Source of the DNA: Myrica gale
Taxonomy: Eukaryota > Streptophyta > Magnoliopsida > Fagales > Myricaceae
Reading direction: 5' to 3'
NCBI GenBank assembly: GCA_963930655.1
Contig: OZ005602.1
Location: 25,371,840 to 25,435,839 of the forward strand
DNA: 64,000 nt
Shown: piece by piece, positions 1-10,422 of the stretch
Layout of the letters: the number at the start of each line of letters is the position of its first letter
Position numbering within the stretch: the first letter of the stretch is position 1
Notes under the pieces: generated by a model
The model's input: only the letters and a program-made list of their open reading frames with translations
Told to the model about the DNA's origin: nothing
Databases searched by the model: none
Made by a program: the position numbers and the translations under genes

Positions 1-2
1 CT

Positions 3-1352
3 GTTCGCAGGGGTTTCTCTTTCGCTGAAGCTGTTAAGGGAGGGTTGAAGGGGGAGAGCGTGGGGAGTAGGGAGGTAGCTGTGACAGGCGTAGAGGGGCC
101 TGAGGGTGGCGTGGAGCAGCAGGCTGTGCAGCATGACTCTCTGTCCAAGGAGCCTGTACGCATTGTTCAGTCGGCTGGTGGCAGGGTGGTTGTCGAGTCT
201 TTTTGGAGAAAGAAGCTGCAGGGGCTGCGGGAAGAGATTGATTTGCTTTTACAAATGTTAGGGTGTGAGGGTGGGCCGGGTATTGGAATCAATTGGGCTG
301 CCGATGGGCTGGGTCCACTCGGGTGGGAGAGTAAGGGCATTTGCCCATTGCAAGGGCTGGTGCTGGGGGATGGGCCGGAGCCTCTTCCCCCAAGCCCAGG
401 CGCGTTGGCTACAGCCCAGGTGGCTCCTTCGGTGGGTCTTCATGGGCCGGGTCCTATTGGGTCAGCGTCGGGCACCCATCTAAACCCGGGTCTTATGCAA
501 GAGGATGGTGTCGATCAGCATGAAGGAGCCGCCGATGAGGCTGACCGACTTCCGGCGAAGGACGGAGGCTCGACGGCGACTGCGGAGGCGAGGGGTGGCT
601 TCCCGGAGGCCATTCCGGCGACGGAGTTGGCGCCGATCTCTGCTCCCGAGTTACCCGATACGCGTGTATCTTCCCTGGGGGTGTTTTCGTCGCCGGATCG
701 AGTAGTCGCCGGCACAGACCAGGTCGCCGGCTCTTCCTTAGCGGTTTGTGACGGAGTTGGCAGTGAGTCCTCGGGAGAAGGAGTTGGGGGCAGGTGTCCT
801 GTTGTGGGGGAGCTAGGGGCAGGCCGTGAGCCTAAGGGCGAAGGAGTTTGCAGTCATGAGGGAGGGGATCGGCTGGGATTAGCATGTCTTGAGGAGGGAG
901 ATGGGAGGGATCGGGTGGGTTCTTTGGCAGATGGGTCTGCAGGGTTGACTCTTCGGGTCAACCCTATGGGCGTCGACTCTTCGGGTCCTTCTCCCGAAGG
1001 GTGTGGGTCTCTTGGTGTGGAAACAGAGGCTGCTCCTCTTGATGGGTTGGCGGTTGCAATCCCGTCGTTGGATTCTGTGAAGGGGAAGGAGCGGATGGAT
1101 TCTCCGGCTTGGGTTTTGGATATGGTGTCCTCTGTGGGTCAGCTGGTTGGGGTGACGTGTAGTGGCCAAGACGATAAGCTGAGGGATCTCTTTGCTGTGT
1201 TGGAACATGACCGACTGCCGCTTAGTTCGAAAAAGACTCGGAAATCTGGTGGGAGGTTGCTAAGGGAGCTGAAGGGTTTGCAGTCTTCGGTCATCTATGA
1301 AGGGTCTTCTTCAGTCTCTCGGAAGACTAAGAGTTATGGGCTTCACTGTTAA
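3..1352 (+). CDS. LINE ORF1-like protein, 5' partial
   Basis: The frame is open from position 3 with no ATG near the edge, so the protein starts upstream; about 449 residues are visible. It begins RRGFSFAEAV, is rich in Gly, Pro and Ser in the middle, and ends in a basic stretch (SSKKTRKSGGRLLRELKGLQ) followed by SRKTKSYGLHC. No reverse transcriptase, endonuclease or zinc knuckle is present in the visible part. I read it as the C-terminal half of the gag-like first ORF of a plant LINE, judged from its junction with the LINE 3' end rather than from a recognised domain. The lack of stops over 1.35 kb suggests a recent copy. What is odd is that no second ORF (ORF2) lies between it and the poly(A) tail. 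Confidence 0.6.
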   Translation, partial: VRRGFSFAEAVKGGLKGESVGSREVAVTGVEGPEGGVEQQAVQHDSLSKEPVRIVQSAGGRVVVESFWRKKLQGLREEIDLLLQMLGCEGGPGIGINWAADGLGPLGWESKGICPLQGLVLGDGPEPLPPSPGALATAQVAPSVGLHGPGPIGSASGTHLNPGLMQEDGVDQHEGAADEADRLPAKDGGSTATAEARGGFPEAIPATELAPISAPELPDTRVSSLGVFSSPDRVVAGTDQVAGSSLAVCDGVGSESSGEGVGGRCPVVGELGAGREPKGEGVCSHEGGDRLGLACLEEGDGRDRVGSLADGSAGLTLRVNPMGVDSSGPSPEGCGSLGVETEAAPLDGLAVAIPSLDSVKGKERMDSPAWVLDMVSSVGQLVGVTCSGQDDKLRDLFAVLEHDRLPLSSKKTRKSGGRLLRELKGLQSSVIYEGSSSVSRKTKSYGLHC

Positions 1353-1456
1353 GGGTATCTTTTGGGTTATCTTGTTGGTTGGGGGTTTTGGGTGAGTTGG
1401 GTGGGTTTTCTCTTGGGTTGCGGGTGGGTGGGAGTTTGTGTTTGGGTGGGTGGGTG

Positions 1457-1528
1457 TTTGGGTTATGGTTCTTCAGTATTTTCTCTTGTACTTTTGGGTT
1501 ATGGTTCTTCAGTATTTTCTCTTGTACT
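1457..1528 (+). repeat. 36-bp tandem duplication in the LINE 3' UTR
   Basis: Two adjacent copies, 1457-1492 and 1493-1528, both contain GGGTTATGGTTCTTCAGTAT and end in TTCTCTTGTACT. They lie just before the terminal motif and poly(A) of the retroelement. Confidence 0.9.
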
Positions 1529-2211
1529 GTTGATCATTTTTTAATAAAATCGGCTTACTTATAAAAAAAAAATGCGGAAGTTCATGCTTTTGGAGGAATA
1601 AGAGTATCAGCGCCTGCATGGTGCTCTGTTCCTATATTTATTGGTTGTGACCTTTTTTTGCAGTAGAACAGCAAACATTGGGTGTTTTTTGGGCGTCTTC
1701 TCTTGTTTTTGGCATCCTGAGGTTACTGAGAAAGTTGATCTGTCTTCAATGTTACCCTAGAGTTCTTTCTGAAAATAAGATATGTTGCTAGTACAGATAA
1801 TAGATTCAACACAAGTTAGCAAATCCTTTTTCCCCCAGTTGAGCCCTCCACTCTAGCTTCTCTCCTCCCATTCCAAATAATCTTCTTGTGATAGGGCATT
1901 GTTTTTCCTTTGCGACTTTTTTAAAATTTTGATTTTACCAATTTACATTTATTTCATGTTGGTGTATCCTTTAATTAAAGGATAGTAAAATGTTTCACAA
2001 CAAAAGTTTGAGATACTCCAAAATCTAAGCTGGCAAAGATATTCTCCCCTAGCTTTATGTTCAATTTGGCAAACATAGGCTGTTTAATGTATTTTTCTTT
2101 AATAAATTTTGGCTGTTTGCATGTACTTATATATATAATTATTATTTTTGGTTGATCAGTGTTTTCCCAACAATTGTTTGGTTTTTTTACCTCATGTTTA
2201 TAATTGTTCAG

Positions 2212-5200
2212 GTTTGGCTATGATTATCTCGGTGGATATGATCGTGGGATGGGAGGAAGGCCCGGGTATACTGATGAAAAATCACATGGTCGGTTTATGA
2301 ATCGTTCAGCAGGTGCCTTTCCAAATGGACCTGGTAAGTGAGTTTTGTGTTGTAAACTTGCCATGCCTTCTCCCATCATGTAATTGTTGCATATAGGATA
2401 CTATTAGACAATCATTGCATACCTATCGAATTTGCGTGTTACAGAATCAAAAAACTAGGTGGCATTCACTTCAAAATTTTTGCCTAATTAAATAATTACA
2501 AAAAATCTATTAATTAAATAATTACAAAATAATCTATCTCCCCATCAAATCATCCCTTTCCACTATAATAAATATAAAAAATTCATTCAAATCACCTCTC
2601 TCTTTACTTTTTCACCAACTCTCATAAACCATCTTCATTTTTTCACCAACTCCCAAAAATTTTGACCACCCCAAAATTTTAGCACACAAACATCACCTAG
2701 TATGAGGTATGCATGTTCAAAGACTGGGAACATGGTTTAAAGTTTTTTTTTGATAAGGAAAGCTTTATTAAAAAACCAAAGGAACAGTACAAAGAGTTAT
2801 ACTGTAACCTAAGCCAAACAAGCTACAAAACTAATAAAATCAGAAAAATCACAGAAACGAAAACCCAACACATGGTTTAAAGTTAGGACCTGAAATGGGA
2901 AGGATTCGAAAATGGACCTTTTATTGCTTAAGGGTAAAGTGCAGGTGTAACATATTTGGTTGTGGGCAATATTGCTGACTTCTCTGAGTCTTCAAAATTG
3001 TTTATAGACTGTATTGCTTGCAGTATCATTTTTTTTCCTGTCGACATTTTCCATTCTTCTAGTTGCAATTTTCGCTGTTCTAATTATGTCCACGCATAAA
3101 TTCCCAGCAATTCCGATTCGTTACCTGTCCAAATGTTGGGTCCTTAGCCTCCAAGGTGGCAGCATAACCAGATTTGCTGCCACATGTGCAGCCACACCTG
3201 AAGAACAGCTGAAACAAAATACTCACAAGCAAGCTCTCTTTTGTCTCTGCAAGCTGCTTCATACCACAAACTAACTGTTTAAAACCCGACAAGGTGACTC
3301 CACCAATGTCCAGCCCATTCCCTTGTTCTTCTGTCTCTTCCATCGAATTCGTACCAAAGGAAGACAAGTTGGCAAAAACACTGACACCCAATCCCTACAT
3401 CTCCATGGGCCTCTTGACCCTACACTTTGTGAGCTTCATCTTCATCCTAAACTCTTGTTTCCTCCAGCTTATCTTAACTCTCCCCATGCCCCAACTAATC
3501 CCTCCAATTTGTATTCCCAGCCATCATCTCAAATTATTGGGCTCCAAGGCCCCATCTTTGACACCTCTCCACTGTGTCTCCGCTTTCCACCTTATCACTC
3601 GATGTTGCCAGCCACCAAGGTCACATTTCCCTTTCCATTCTCATTCCATATTCTAATCCTTTGGTTTGAGACTGATTCTTCATCGAAATCTAGCTTTGAA
3701 GACATTTGTTGAGTCCAAGCTCAGCTCGGCTCCTACCTATCAACCTCCATTGGGCCACATGAAAAACCAACTAGGTTGGGTGGCAGCAGTGATGAACGTG
3801 ATTATGGTGTTGGAGAAGTGGTGTAAGGTGGTGGGGTTGGTGTAGGGTGGTCTAGCATTTTGTCTCCTGGTGTGCCTCGTGCAATAAAGCCCAAAATTTT
3901 CGGAAAACGTTTATGGCCCTTGGCAATAGTACTTTGGAGATCTTTTTACGGGGTTTTTTTTTCTTGTCCCTTTGTTTTCTTGGTTTGAAAATGGTATTTA
4001 AACTCAAGAACTGGTTCCTGTCTTGGAATGCATTTAGAACTTTTCGATTTAGGACTAGGTTGGCTGGTACCTTGAACAAAACAATTTTTTTGCATGTTTA
4101 TATCTTTCCTTAATGGCTGCATAAAGTTGTCTTTGAGGCCTAGGCATTGAATGCGGTTTACTCTACTTTCTTCTCAACTTCAACCTGAAAATCATATGTC
4201 CCTGTGTTGCGTGTCTACTTTTTTATTCTTCTTTTTTGGGGGCAGACTTTGAATCAAACTGTGGTGGTTATGCAGATTTATCGAACACGGGGAGTACACA
4301 AAGGTGAGATTCCTATATGCCCAATCTCTTTTTTTAAAATGAAAGTACATGTTGCTGTTTTGCGCTTCTCTTTTGTTGGTTTGAGATAAAGGCCAAGGCA
4401 ATTAGACAACGAACAAAATAGTTGAAAGTCGTATAATGCTTGTTGCTATGTTATTTGATCAATTGCCTTTTCCATTTTTTATTTTCCTTGGGCTGCACAC
4501 ACAAGCTTAAAATTGCATTAAAAAATTCTTAAAGATAGTTCCTACCTATTGAATGTTTCTCCAAATTGAAAAGTTGTACTACTTGTTGTATGAGCTCCCT
4601 GTCCTTCTAGTTCAAGTCCATCTTCAGTGTCAAAGTTCCGGAACTAAAGTATTTAGCAATGTTTACCTCCAAAACCAATCCTGGAACTGCTAAGTTAAAC
4701 ACATGAAGACTGTTAACACAACTGGACTTGACTTATATAGTTAGTTCTAGTGTATCTAGACAGTACCAAATTACCAATTTAACTGATAAAAACCTGGGGG
4801 AATTGGAATCAGCTGCATGTTAATTCCCAAGTATCTCTTAAAACTACATGATGAACTCTTCGTGTAATTTCCTTCATATGACAATTTTGCTGTTAAATTT
4901 TCATCATGAAGCTATAGAAGTATTGAATAATGAAAAAAAGTCAATGGGAGCAATCTTTCAGATTAAATGGTTTGTCATTTTCATTCATTGCCAGTAATTC
5001 AACAGTTTAGTTATCCATACTATAAATTAATACTATGCAATAAAATAATTGTCTCAGGGAGGGGTTGATGTCTTATAAACAATTCATTCAGGAGCTTGAA
5101 GATGATATCTTACCAGCCGAAGCTGAGCGTAGGTATATCCTGGAAAGTATAATAAGTTCGAATTCATCTTTTTCTGACCACTTGCTGGTTAATTTGATAG

Positions 5201-8148
5201 GATTTTGTCTAAGAAATAATTGGTGTATTTGGTTATTAGGTACCAAGAGTATAAATCAGAGTACATTTCTACTCAGAAACGTGCTTTCTTTGATGCTCAT
5301 AAAGATGAGGAATGGTAGGTTCTTTTTGTGTTGTTGATTTTAGTTGTTCTTTTTCTACTGTTATGGTTCAGCAATGTATTTTGAACGTCAACTGTTTCTG
5401 TAGAGATTATTTTGCACTCATTAAGTTTATTTTTTGACGAAGGTTGAAAGACAAGTACCATCCAACCAATTTACTTACTGTCATTGAAAGGTGAGCACTA
5501 ACACTGGATCCTTTTGGCATCAGCTGATATTGTTACGGGTAAAAAGTATGCGTGTGAAGGGGTTTTATGACTGCCTGTATTAACAGGCCCACATGCACAT
5601 TGACCTTCCAAAGGTTAATATAAAGTAACATGCACAGTCATACATTTTGACTGTGCAAAGGTCAATATACAGGCATAGTAACTTTTGTGGGTATTTAGCT
5701 GGACAAACTCATGTGAAGTCTGGTTTGGTCTCTAACTTCTTTTATCCGCCTTTTAGGAGGAATGAACATGCTCGACAGGGGGCTAAGGATTTTTCGCTTG
5801 ATTTGCAGAGTGGAGCACTTGATCTGTACTCTCTCTCTCTCTCTACCCCCGTCTCTTGCATTTTCTCTCTCACAAAGAAAAAATAGAAGGAAGGAAAAGA
5901 AAGTTATTTGAGAACAGGAAATTTGTTTCCTCCTGGCTATGATGCGTGTTCTATGTTTTGTGATGCAGAAACCCTGGTGTTAGTGCATTGTCATCAAACA
6001 AATCAGGGCTACCAAGTGATCAAAACTCTGATGATGAAACAGATGCTGGTGGTAAACGAAAAAGACATGGTAGGGGACCAGTTAAAGAAAATGATTTTTC
6101 GGCTGCTCCAAAGGCCCCTCCTGTCAGTTCTGAGCCAAGACGAATTCAGGCAGATATTGAACAAGCTCAGGCCCTTGTACGCAAGCTGGATTCTGAAAAA
6201 GGAATTGAAGATAATATCCTGTGCAGTGTTGATCATGACAGAACCGGTAGTGATAAGTCTCATGGTGGATCTGTTGGTCCAATTATAATTATACGAGGCT
6301 TAACGTCTGTTAAGGGCCTAGAGGGTGTTGAGCTTCTGGACACACTTGTTACGTATCTTTGGCGCATCCATGGGGTCGATTATTATGGTATGGTTGAAAC
6401 TAGTGAAGCTAAGAGTTTTAGACATGTAAGGCCAGAAGGAAAGAGTTACGAAGAAGCAGCTAAATCTGGGGCTGATTGGGAAAAGAAACTCGACTCATTT
6501 TGGCAAGAAAGGTTGGGAGGTCAGGATCCCTTAGAACTAATGACTGCTAAGGAGAAGATAGATGCAGCAGCTGCAGAAGTTATAGATCCATATGTTAGGA
6601 AAATAAGAGATGAAAAGTATGGATGGAAATATGGTTGTGGAGCTAAGGGTTGTACAAAGCTTTTCCATGCTGCTGAATTCGTGCATAAACATCTGAAGCT
6701 TAAACACCCAGAACTTGTAATGGAAGTGACTTCAAAACTGCGTGAGGATCTCTACTTCCAAAACTACATGAAGTAAGTACAAGTATTGTTTGTTTCCATT
6801 CCAGCTGTCAGCAGTATTTTATTGACGAGGTGACAAATACCTTGTCATATATGCAGTGATCCAGAGGCTCCGGGTGGAACACCTGTCATGCAGCAATCAC
6901 AGGTATCTTTCCCTATGATGTATTTTATATGCATGTAGGCAATAAATATAATTAAATCTGACACTTTTATTCATATGTCTTGTATTATTGGTCCAATGGT
7001 TCTGTATCTTATGTGGTGTTTATATGAGCAATTTCAGAAGGACAAGCCACAGCGGCGGAGACTAGGACTGGATAATCGGTTGAGAGATGATCGTGGCAAC
7101 CGGCGGGATCATGAACGCATTGACCGGGTTAATGATGGTGAACGGTTTGATCGGGCTGAGGGTTCCCCTTCCCGTGATCGACAGTCTAAACCTGGTGTCC
7201 TTGAAGTGGGGAATCATGACGAGTCTATGTATGATGCATACAGTGGACAAGGCATGACTGCTATAGGCCCTTTTCCCTCAGATATAACTCCACCACCACT
7301 ATTAATGCCTGTTCCTGGTGCCGGGTTGGTTGCCCTTTCATTTCAGCTTTTACCTTTTTTCTGAGGCACGGAAGTTAATTTTGCATGAACTTAAAACCTT
7401 TATTGGATTAACAATTGCAGCCCTTTGGGACCTTTTGTTCCTGCTCCCCCAGAAGTTGCAATGCAGATGTTACGGGAGCAGGGAGGGCCTTCCTCATATG
7501 ATGGCAATGGTAGGAAAATGAGGCCAGGTCCTAATATTGGAGGACCGTCACCAATTCTTGTCCCCCCTGCTTTTAGACCTGATCCTCGACGTATGCGAAG
7601 GTACATGGTTTTCTGGATGTCCTAGGTTTCTGGGTGTGTAAATCTAGCTAGATGATCCCAGCCTCTTTTCGTGATTCCGTGTTTGAATCCCATTCATGCT
7701 TTGTTTATTTTATTCTCGCGTGACAATATAGTTCAGTTAATTTCAAGACCCATTTCGTGCTTCAACACCTATCAAGCAGTTTTCGGTGATTTGAGAATTT
7801 TTGGATTTACTCGTTTAATTTGTTAGACCTTGGCACTTGAGGTTGGTGCCAAAGGCTCATAGGGAAGGTGGTGAGGGCACTGCTAGATTGGTGAACGCGC
7901 CATTGATTCCACATTTGTTTTTTAACTTTTGGTTTGCTTGCCAGTGCTTTGCATTCTTGGGTACGTGGTTTTTATGGGCTTCAGATTGCACTTCAGTGTA
8001 CCTGTTATGAAAGTTCTTAGATTTATAATTTTGGAATGCGGTTCTTCATATTTACTTGTTTGTGGCGGTGGTTTTGATGGTGTGCAGTTATCAAGATTTG
8101 GATGCTCCGGAGGATGAAGTCACCGTGATAGACTATCGGAGTTTGTAA
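2212..8148 (+). CDS. SE: SERRATE, RNA effector and microRNA-processing zinc-finger protein (5' partial)
   Basis: Eleven exons join in frame: 2212-2333, 4246-4303, 5058-5132, 5240-5314, 5443-5490, 5757-5825, 5969-6772, 6857-6902, 7038-7324, 7421-7600 and 8088-8148 (stop TAA), giving 607 residues. The first visible exon starts with the last base of a codon, so the Arg/Ser-rich N terminus lies upstream. Family landmarks are GLMSYKQFIQELEDDILP (exon 3), KDKYHPTNLLTVIER (exons 5-6), GLTSVKGLEGVELLDTLVTY in the large exon, a C2H2 zinc finger (CGAKGCTKLFHAAEF...H...H) near 6636-6705, and the C-terminal tail ending VTVIDYRSL. SERRATE, the plant ARS2, works with DCL1 and HYL1 in microRNA maturation and also in splicing and nuclear RNA decay. 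Intron 1 (1.9 kb) holds a MITE and a LINE fragment. The visible part looks intact. Confidence 0.95.
2455..2700. repeat. AT-rich MITE-like element in SERRATE intron 1
   Basis: The ends are inverted: CTAGGTGGCATTC on the left, and CTAGGTGATGTTTGTG when the right end is read on the other strand. The interior carries CTCCCCATCAAATCATC and CTTTTTCACCAACTC. The same modules recur in other introns and spacers of this window, for example 50674-50876 and, inverted, near 12095-12240. No target duplication was settled. Confidence 0.55.
2745..2869 (-). mobile_element. 5'-truncated LINE fragment with 15-bp target duplication
   Basis: ACATGGTTTAAAGTT is repeated exactly at 2730-2744 and 2870-2884. Between the copies, read on the minus strand, lies about 125 bp ending in AATAAAGCTTTCCTTATC and poly(A) (poly(T) on the plus strand from 2745). 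A long direct repeat and a poly(A) end are the signature of target-primed reverse transcription. It lies antisense in SERRATE intron 1. Confidence 0.85.
3000..3760. other. Unassigned repeat-like block in SERRATE intron 1
   Basis: This part of the intron is richer in C and G than its surroundings and holds overlapping open frames of 86-129 codons on both strands, for example one on the minus strand at 3080-3391. None resembles a family I know, and none is bounded by plausible splice sites in the SERRATE frame. It is probably an old transposon fragment. Confidence 0.3.
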
Positions 8149-10422
8149 AGCCTCATAGATTAGTCTGCTTCCCCAAGTGCATGATTACTTCGGTCTTCAT
8201 CAATCTGGAAAGTAATCTTCTTTTGACATGGCGTTGCGCTGGCTTCCTTCATTCTGAGATCGATTGTCTCCTATTTGTACCAATAATCAATGCTTCTGTT
8301 TGCCTCTGGACTTTCATGCACAGTACATGGGGACCTGAAGAGATGACTTAACTTGAACTACCAGATTTTGGCAGATTGTAGACGGTTAGAGTTCTTAAAT
8401 TGCAATGTGGCAGGATTTGTTTGATTTCATTTTTTGCAGTTTTGAATTCAGTAAATGTTGTGCATGCTGGCCTCAAACTCATTTATGAATGGAATTTTAG
8501 AATATTTTGAGTGATTGTGGTTGCATAATCGCCAATCTCGCCTCCCCCCCCCCTCCCCCCCAAACAAAGAACACGAGATCAAGTCTGCTTTTACTTGAAC
8601 GCTAACTTGCATGGTGAAAATTTCTCCATGTGAAAGCGGATATCAAAATGTTTAGTCCAAGTTTAACTTGCCACCAGAAAGATTTGTGGATGGTGAGTAC
8701 AAGTTGACCCAGATAAAGTTAACTGTAGCTCAGCTTGCTATGCTCCCAGGAGAACTGTCAGACTGAGAAAAGGATAGGCAATTCGTTCAGTATAAAATGC
8801 TAAGTTGGCTGTGTAGCTCTTCTTTGTTTTTTGGGGGTGGGGCAAATCCTCACGACGAGATATTTCACATCGACCTGCGTTCGGCCTTGATCATTCTTCC
8901 TTCCAAACCATTTGGTACGTGCACAGATTACACATTCTGTATTAGACGTTTCTAAATTTCGACAAATTCCATAATTGCTTTTAGATGATATGAAGCACCA
9001 AGAACTTGAAGTTACTGAGGAAATAATGAAAATAAAAATCAATAAAAGAGAAAACAAAGCATCTAAGATCCCATCTAGAAGAACGTGTCAGTCTCCTGCA
9101 GCTGAAATACACAATATATGCAATGCTCATTGAGTAAAAGACCTGGACGTTCATGACTTACATATACAAATGGTTACATGGGAGAGTTGTACCTTTTTAG
9201 TTAGGGGCTATACGTGACCAAACCTAAAAACTGAATGTGGGGGGAATGGAAAATATCTAACAAACCTAAAACATGGTATGAACACGGTACGAGCATGTTA
9301 TAAATCAGGAAACACCTACAACGCCTCTTTATCTATTGCTTTTCCAAACAATGATGGGTCTGAATCAGTTACCCAGTTACCGGTCTCAGGGAAACCTCTA
9401 TCCGGCAGTTGTAACACACGAAGTCCTCGTCACTGTTAGAATGAAGCACTGTAGTAAAAATCAAATCATGGCACAAAATTAATGATCTTACCAGGTAGAA
9501 CTACATGTGACAAGGCCAAAGAAAAAGCATATTAAAGAGTGGACTCTACTAATCCAAAAAGCATAATACTTTTGGGCAAAGCAAAGACGAAAACAGAATA
9601 AAGCAGGTCTTCCAGAGAATCAGAACTATTAATGAGCCCATTATGGGTGCAGAGGAATGCAATTTCTGCAACAACCTGCTTAGCCTACTCAAATAACCAC
9701 GAGAAACCAAACTTTAAGGTCACATGGCCTAGATTATGGCTAAGTAGAACATCTCAGTTGTACTCAAGCCAGGTCATTCAGATCTGCACCCGCTACACTG
9801 GCTAGTCCAGAAAAAGGTTCTAAATAAGAAAATGTTCGCAAATGGGAATTGCACCACATGATATGCAAGAGGAGAAGAGGAAGGGGAGGGGGGGAGGGGG
9901 GGAGGGGAGGATATGCTCCTTTAATTTTTTGCTAAACAGATAACTATGATCACGAATTAATATGCAGGTAAAACAGTAAGACGACTGCACACCAAAAAAA
10001 CAAGTAAAACAGCAAGACTAAAGATGATCCAAAGGAAGTTATGGTTATCTTGCCCAGGTAGTATATTAATTACGATATGTGATGTATAACACACTAATGA
10101 GTGAAGCAAATACTCAAAAGTGTTGTAAGAAAAGACTACTAAACTTGGTAAATTTTGTTTGACACTGGCCATCAAGTCATATCATATATATGATGCAGCC
10201 TTGTGCCTCCGAATCCATTGTCTTTCTCCAATCATTTTGGTTCAGGTACACTAAGGCACTTCAGAATTTATCAAGCCATATTGAAAAACTGGAAATCAGT
10301 CCTATGAGAGACCACTACACCGTCTGCTCCCCGAACATAGCGAGCTAGGTATGAACATTGAAATATATTTCACAGTTAGGACAGTACTAATTAGAGCACT
10401 GGGAATAGTATGCTTACAGCAT
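8149..10422. other. SERRATE 3' UTR and spacer before the convergent FRS gene
   Basis: The first few hundred bases are the likely SERRATE 3' untranslated region, and the right-hand part probably holds the 3' UTR of the minus-strand FRS gene. A C-rich run at about 8543-8560 and a G-rich purine tract at about 9870-9910 are simple sequence. No convincing exon was seen. Confidence 0.5.

Larger units (their letters stand above)
1..1571 (+). mobile_element. LINE-type retroelement, 3' part with poly(A) tail
   Basis: The stretch is open coding sequence from the window edge to 1352, then about 200 bp of G/T-rich 3' untranslated DNA, then AATCGGCTTACTTAT and a run of A at about 1562-1571. The same 3' terminal motif followed by poly(A) occurs at 14174-14200, which shows that it is the end of a dispersed family. 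Poly(A) without a terminal repeat is typical of non-LTR retroelements. The 5' end lies outside the window, so no target duplication can be tested. The element ends about 640 bp before the first visible SERRATE exon and probably sits in an intron of that gene. Confidence 0.75.

Noticed and set aside
3080-3391. Minus-strand open frame of 103 codons in SERRATE intron 1
   Set aside because: No recognisable domain, promoter or splice context; treated as a repeat block.
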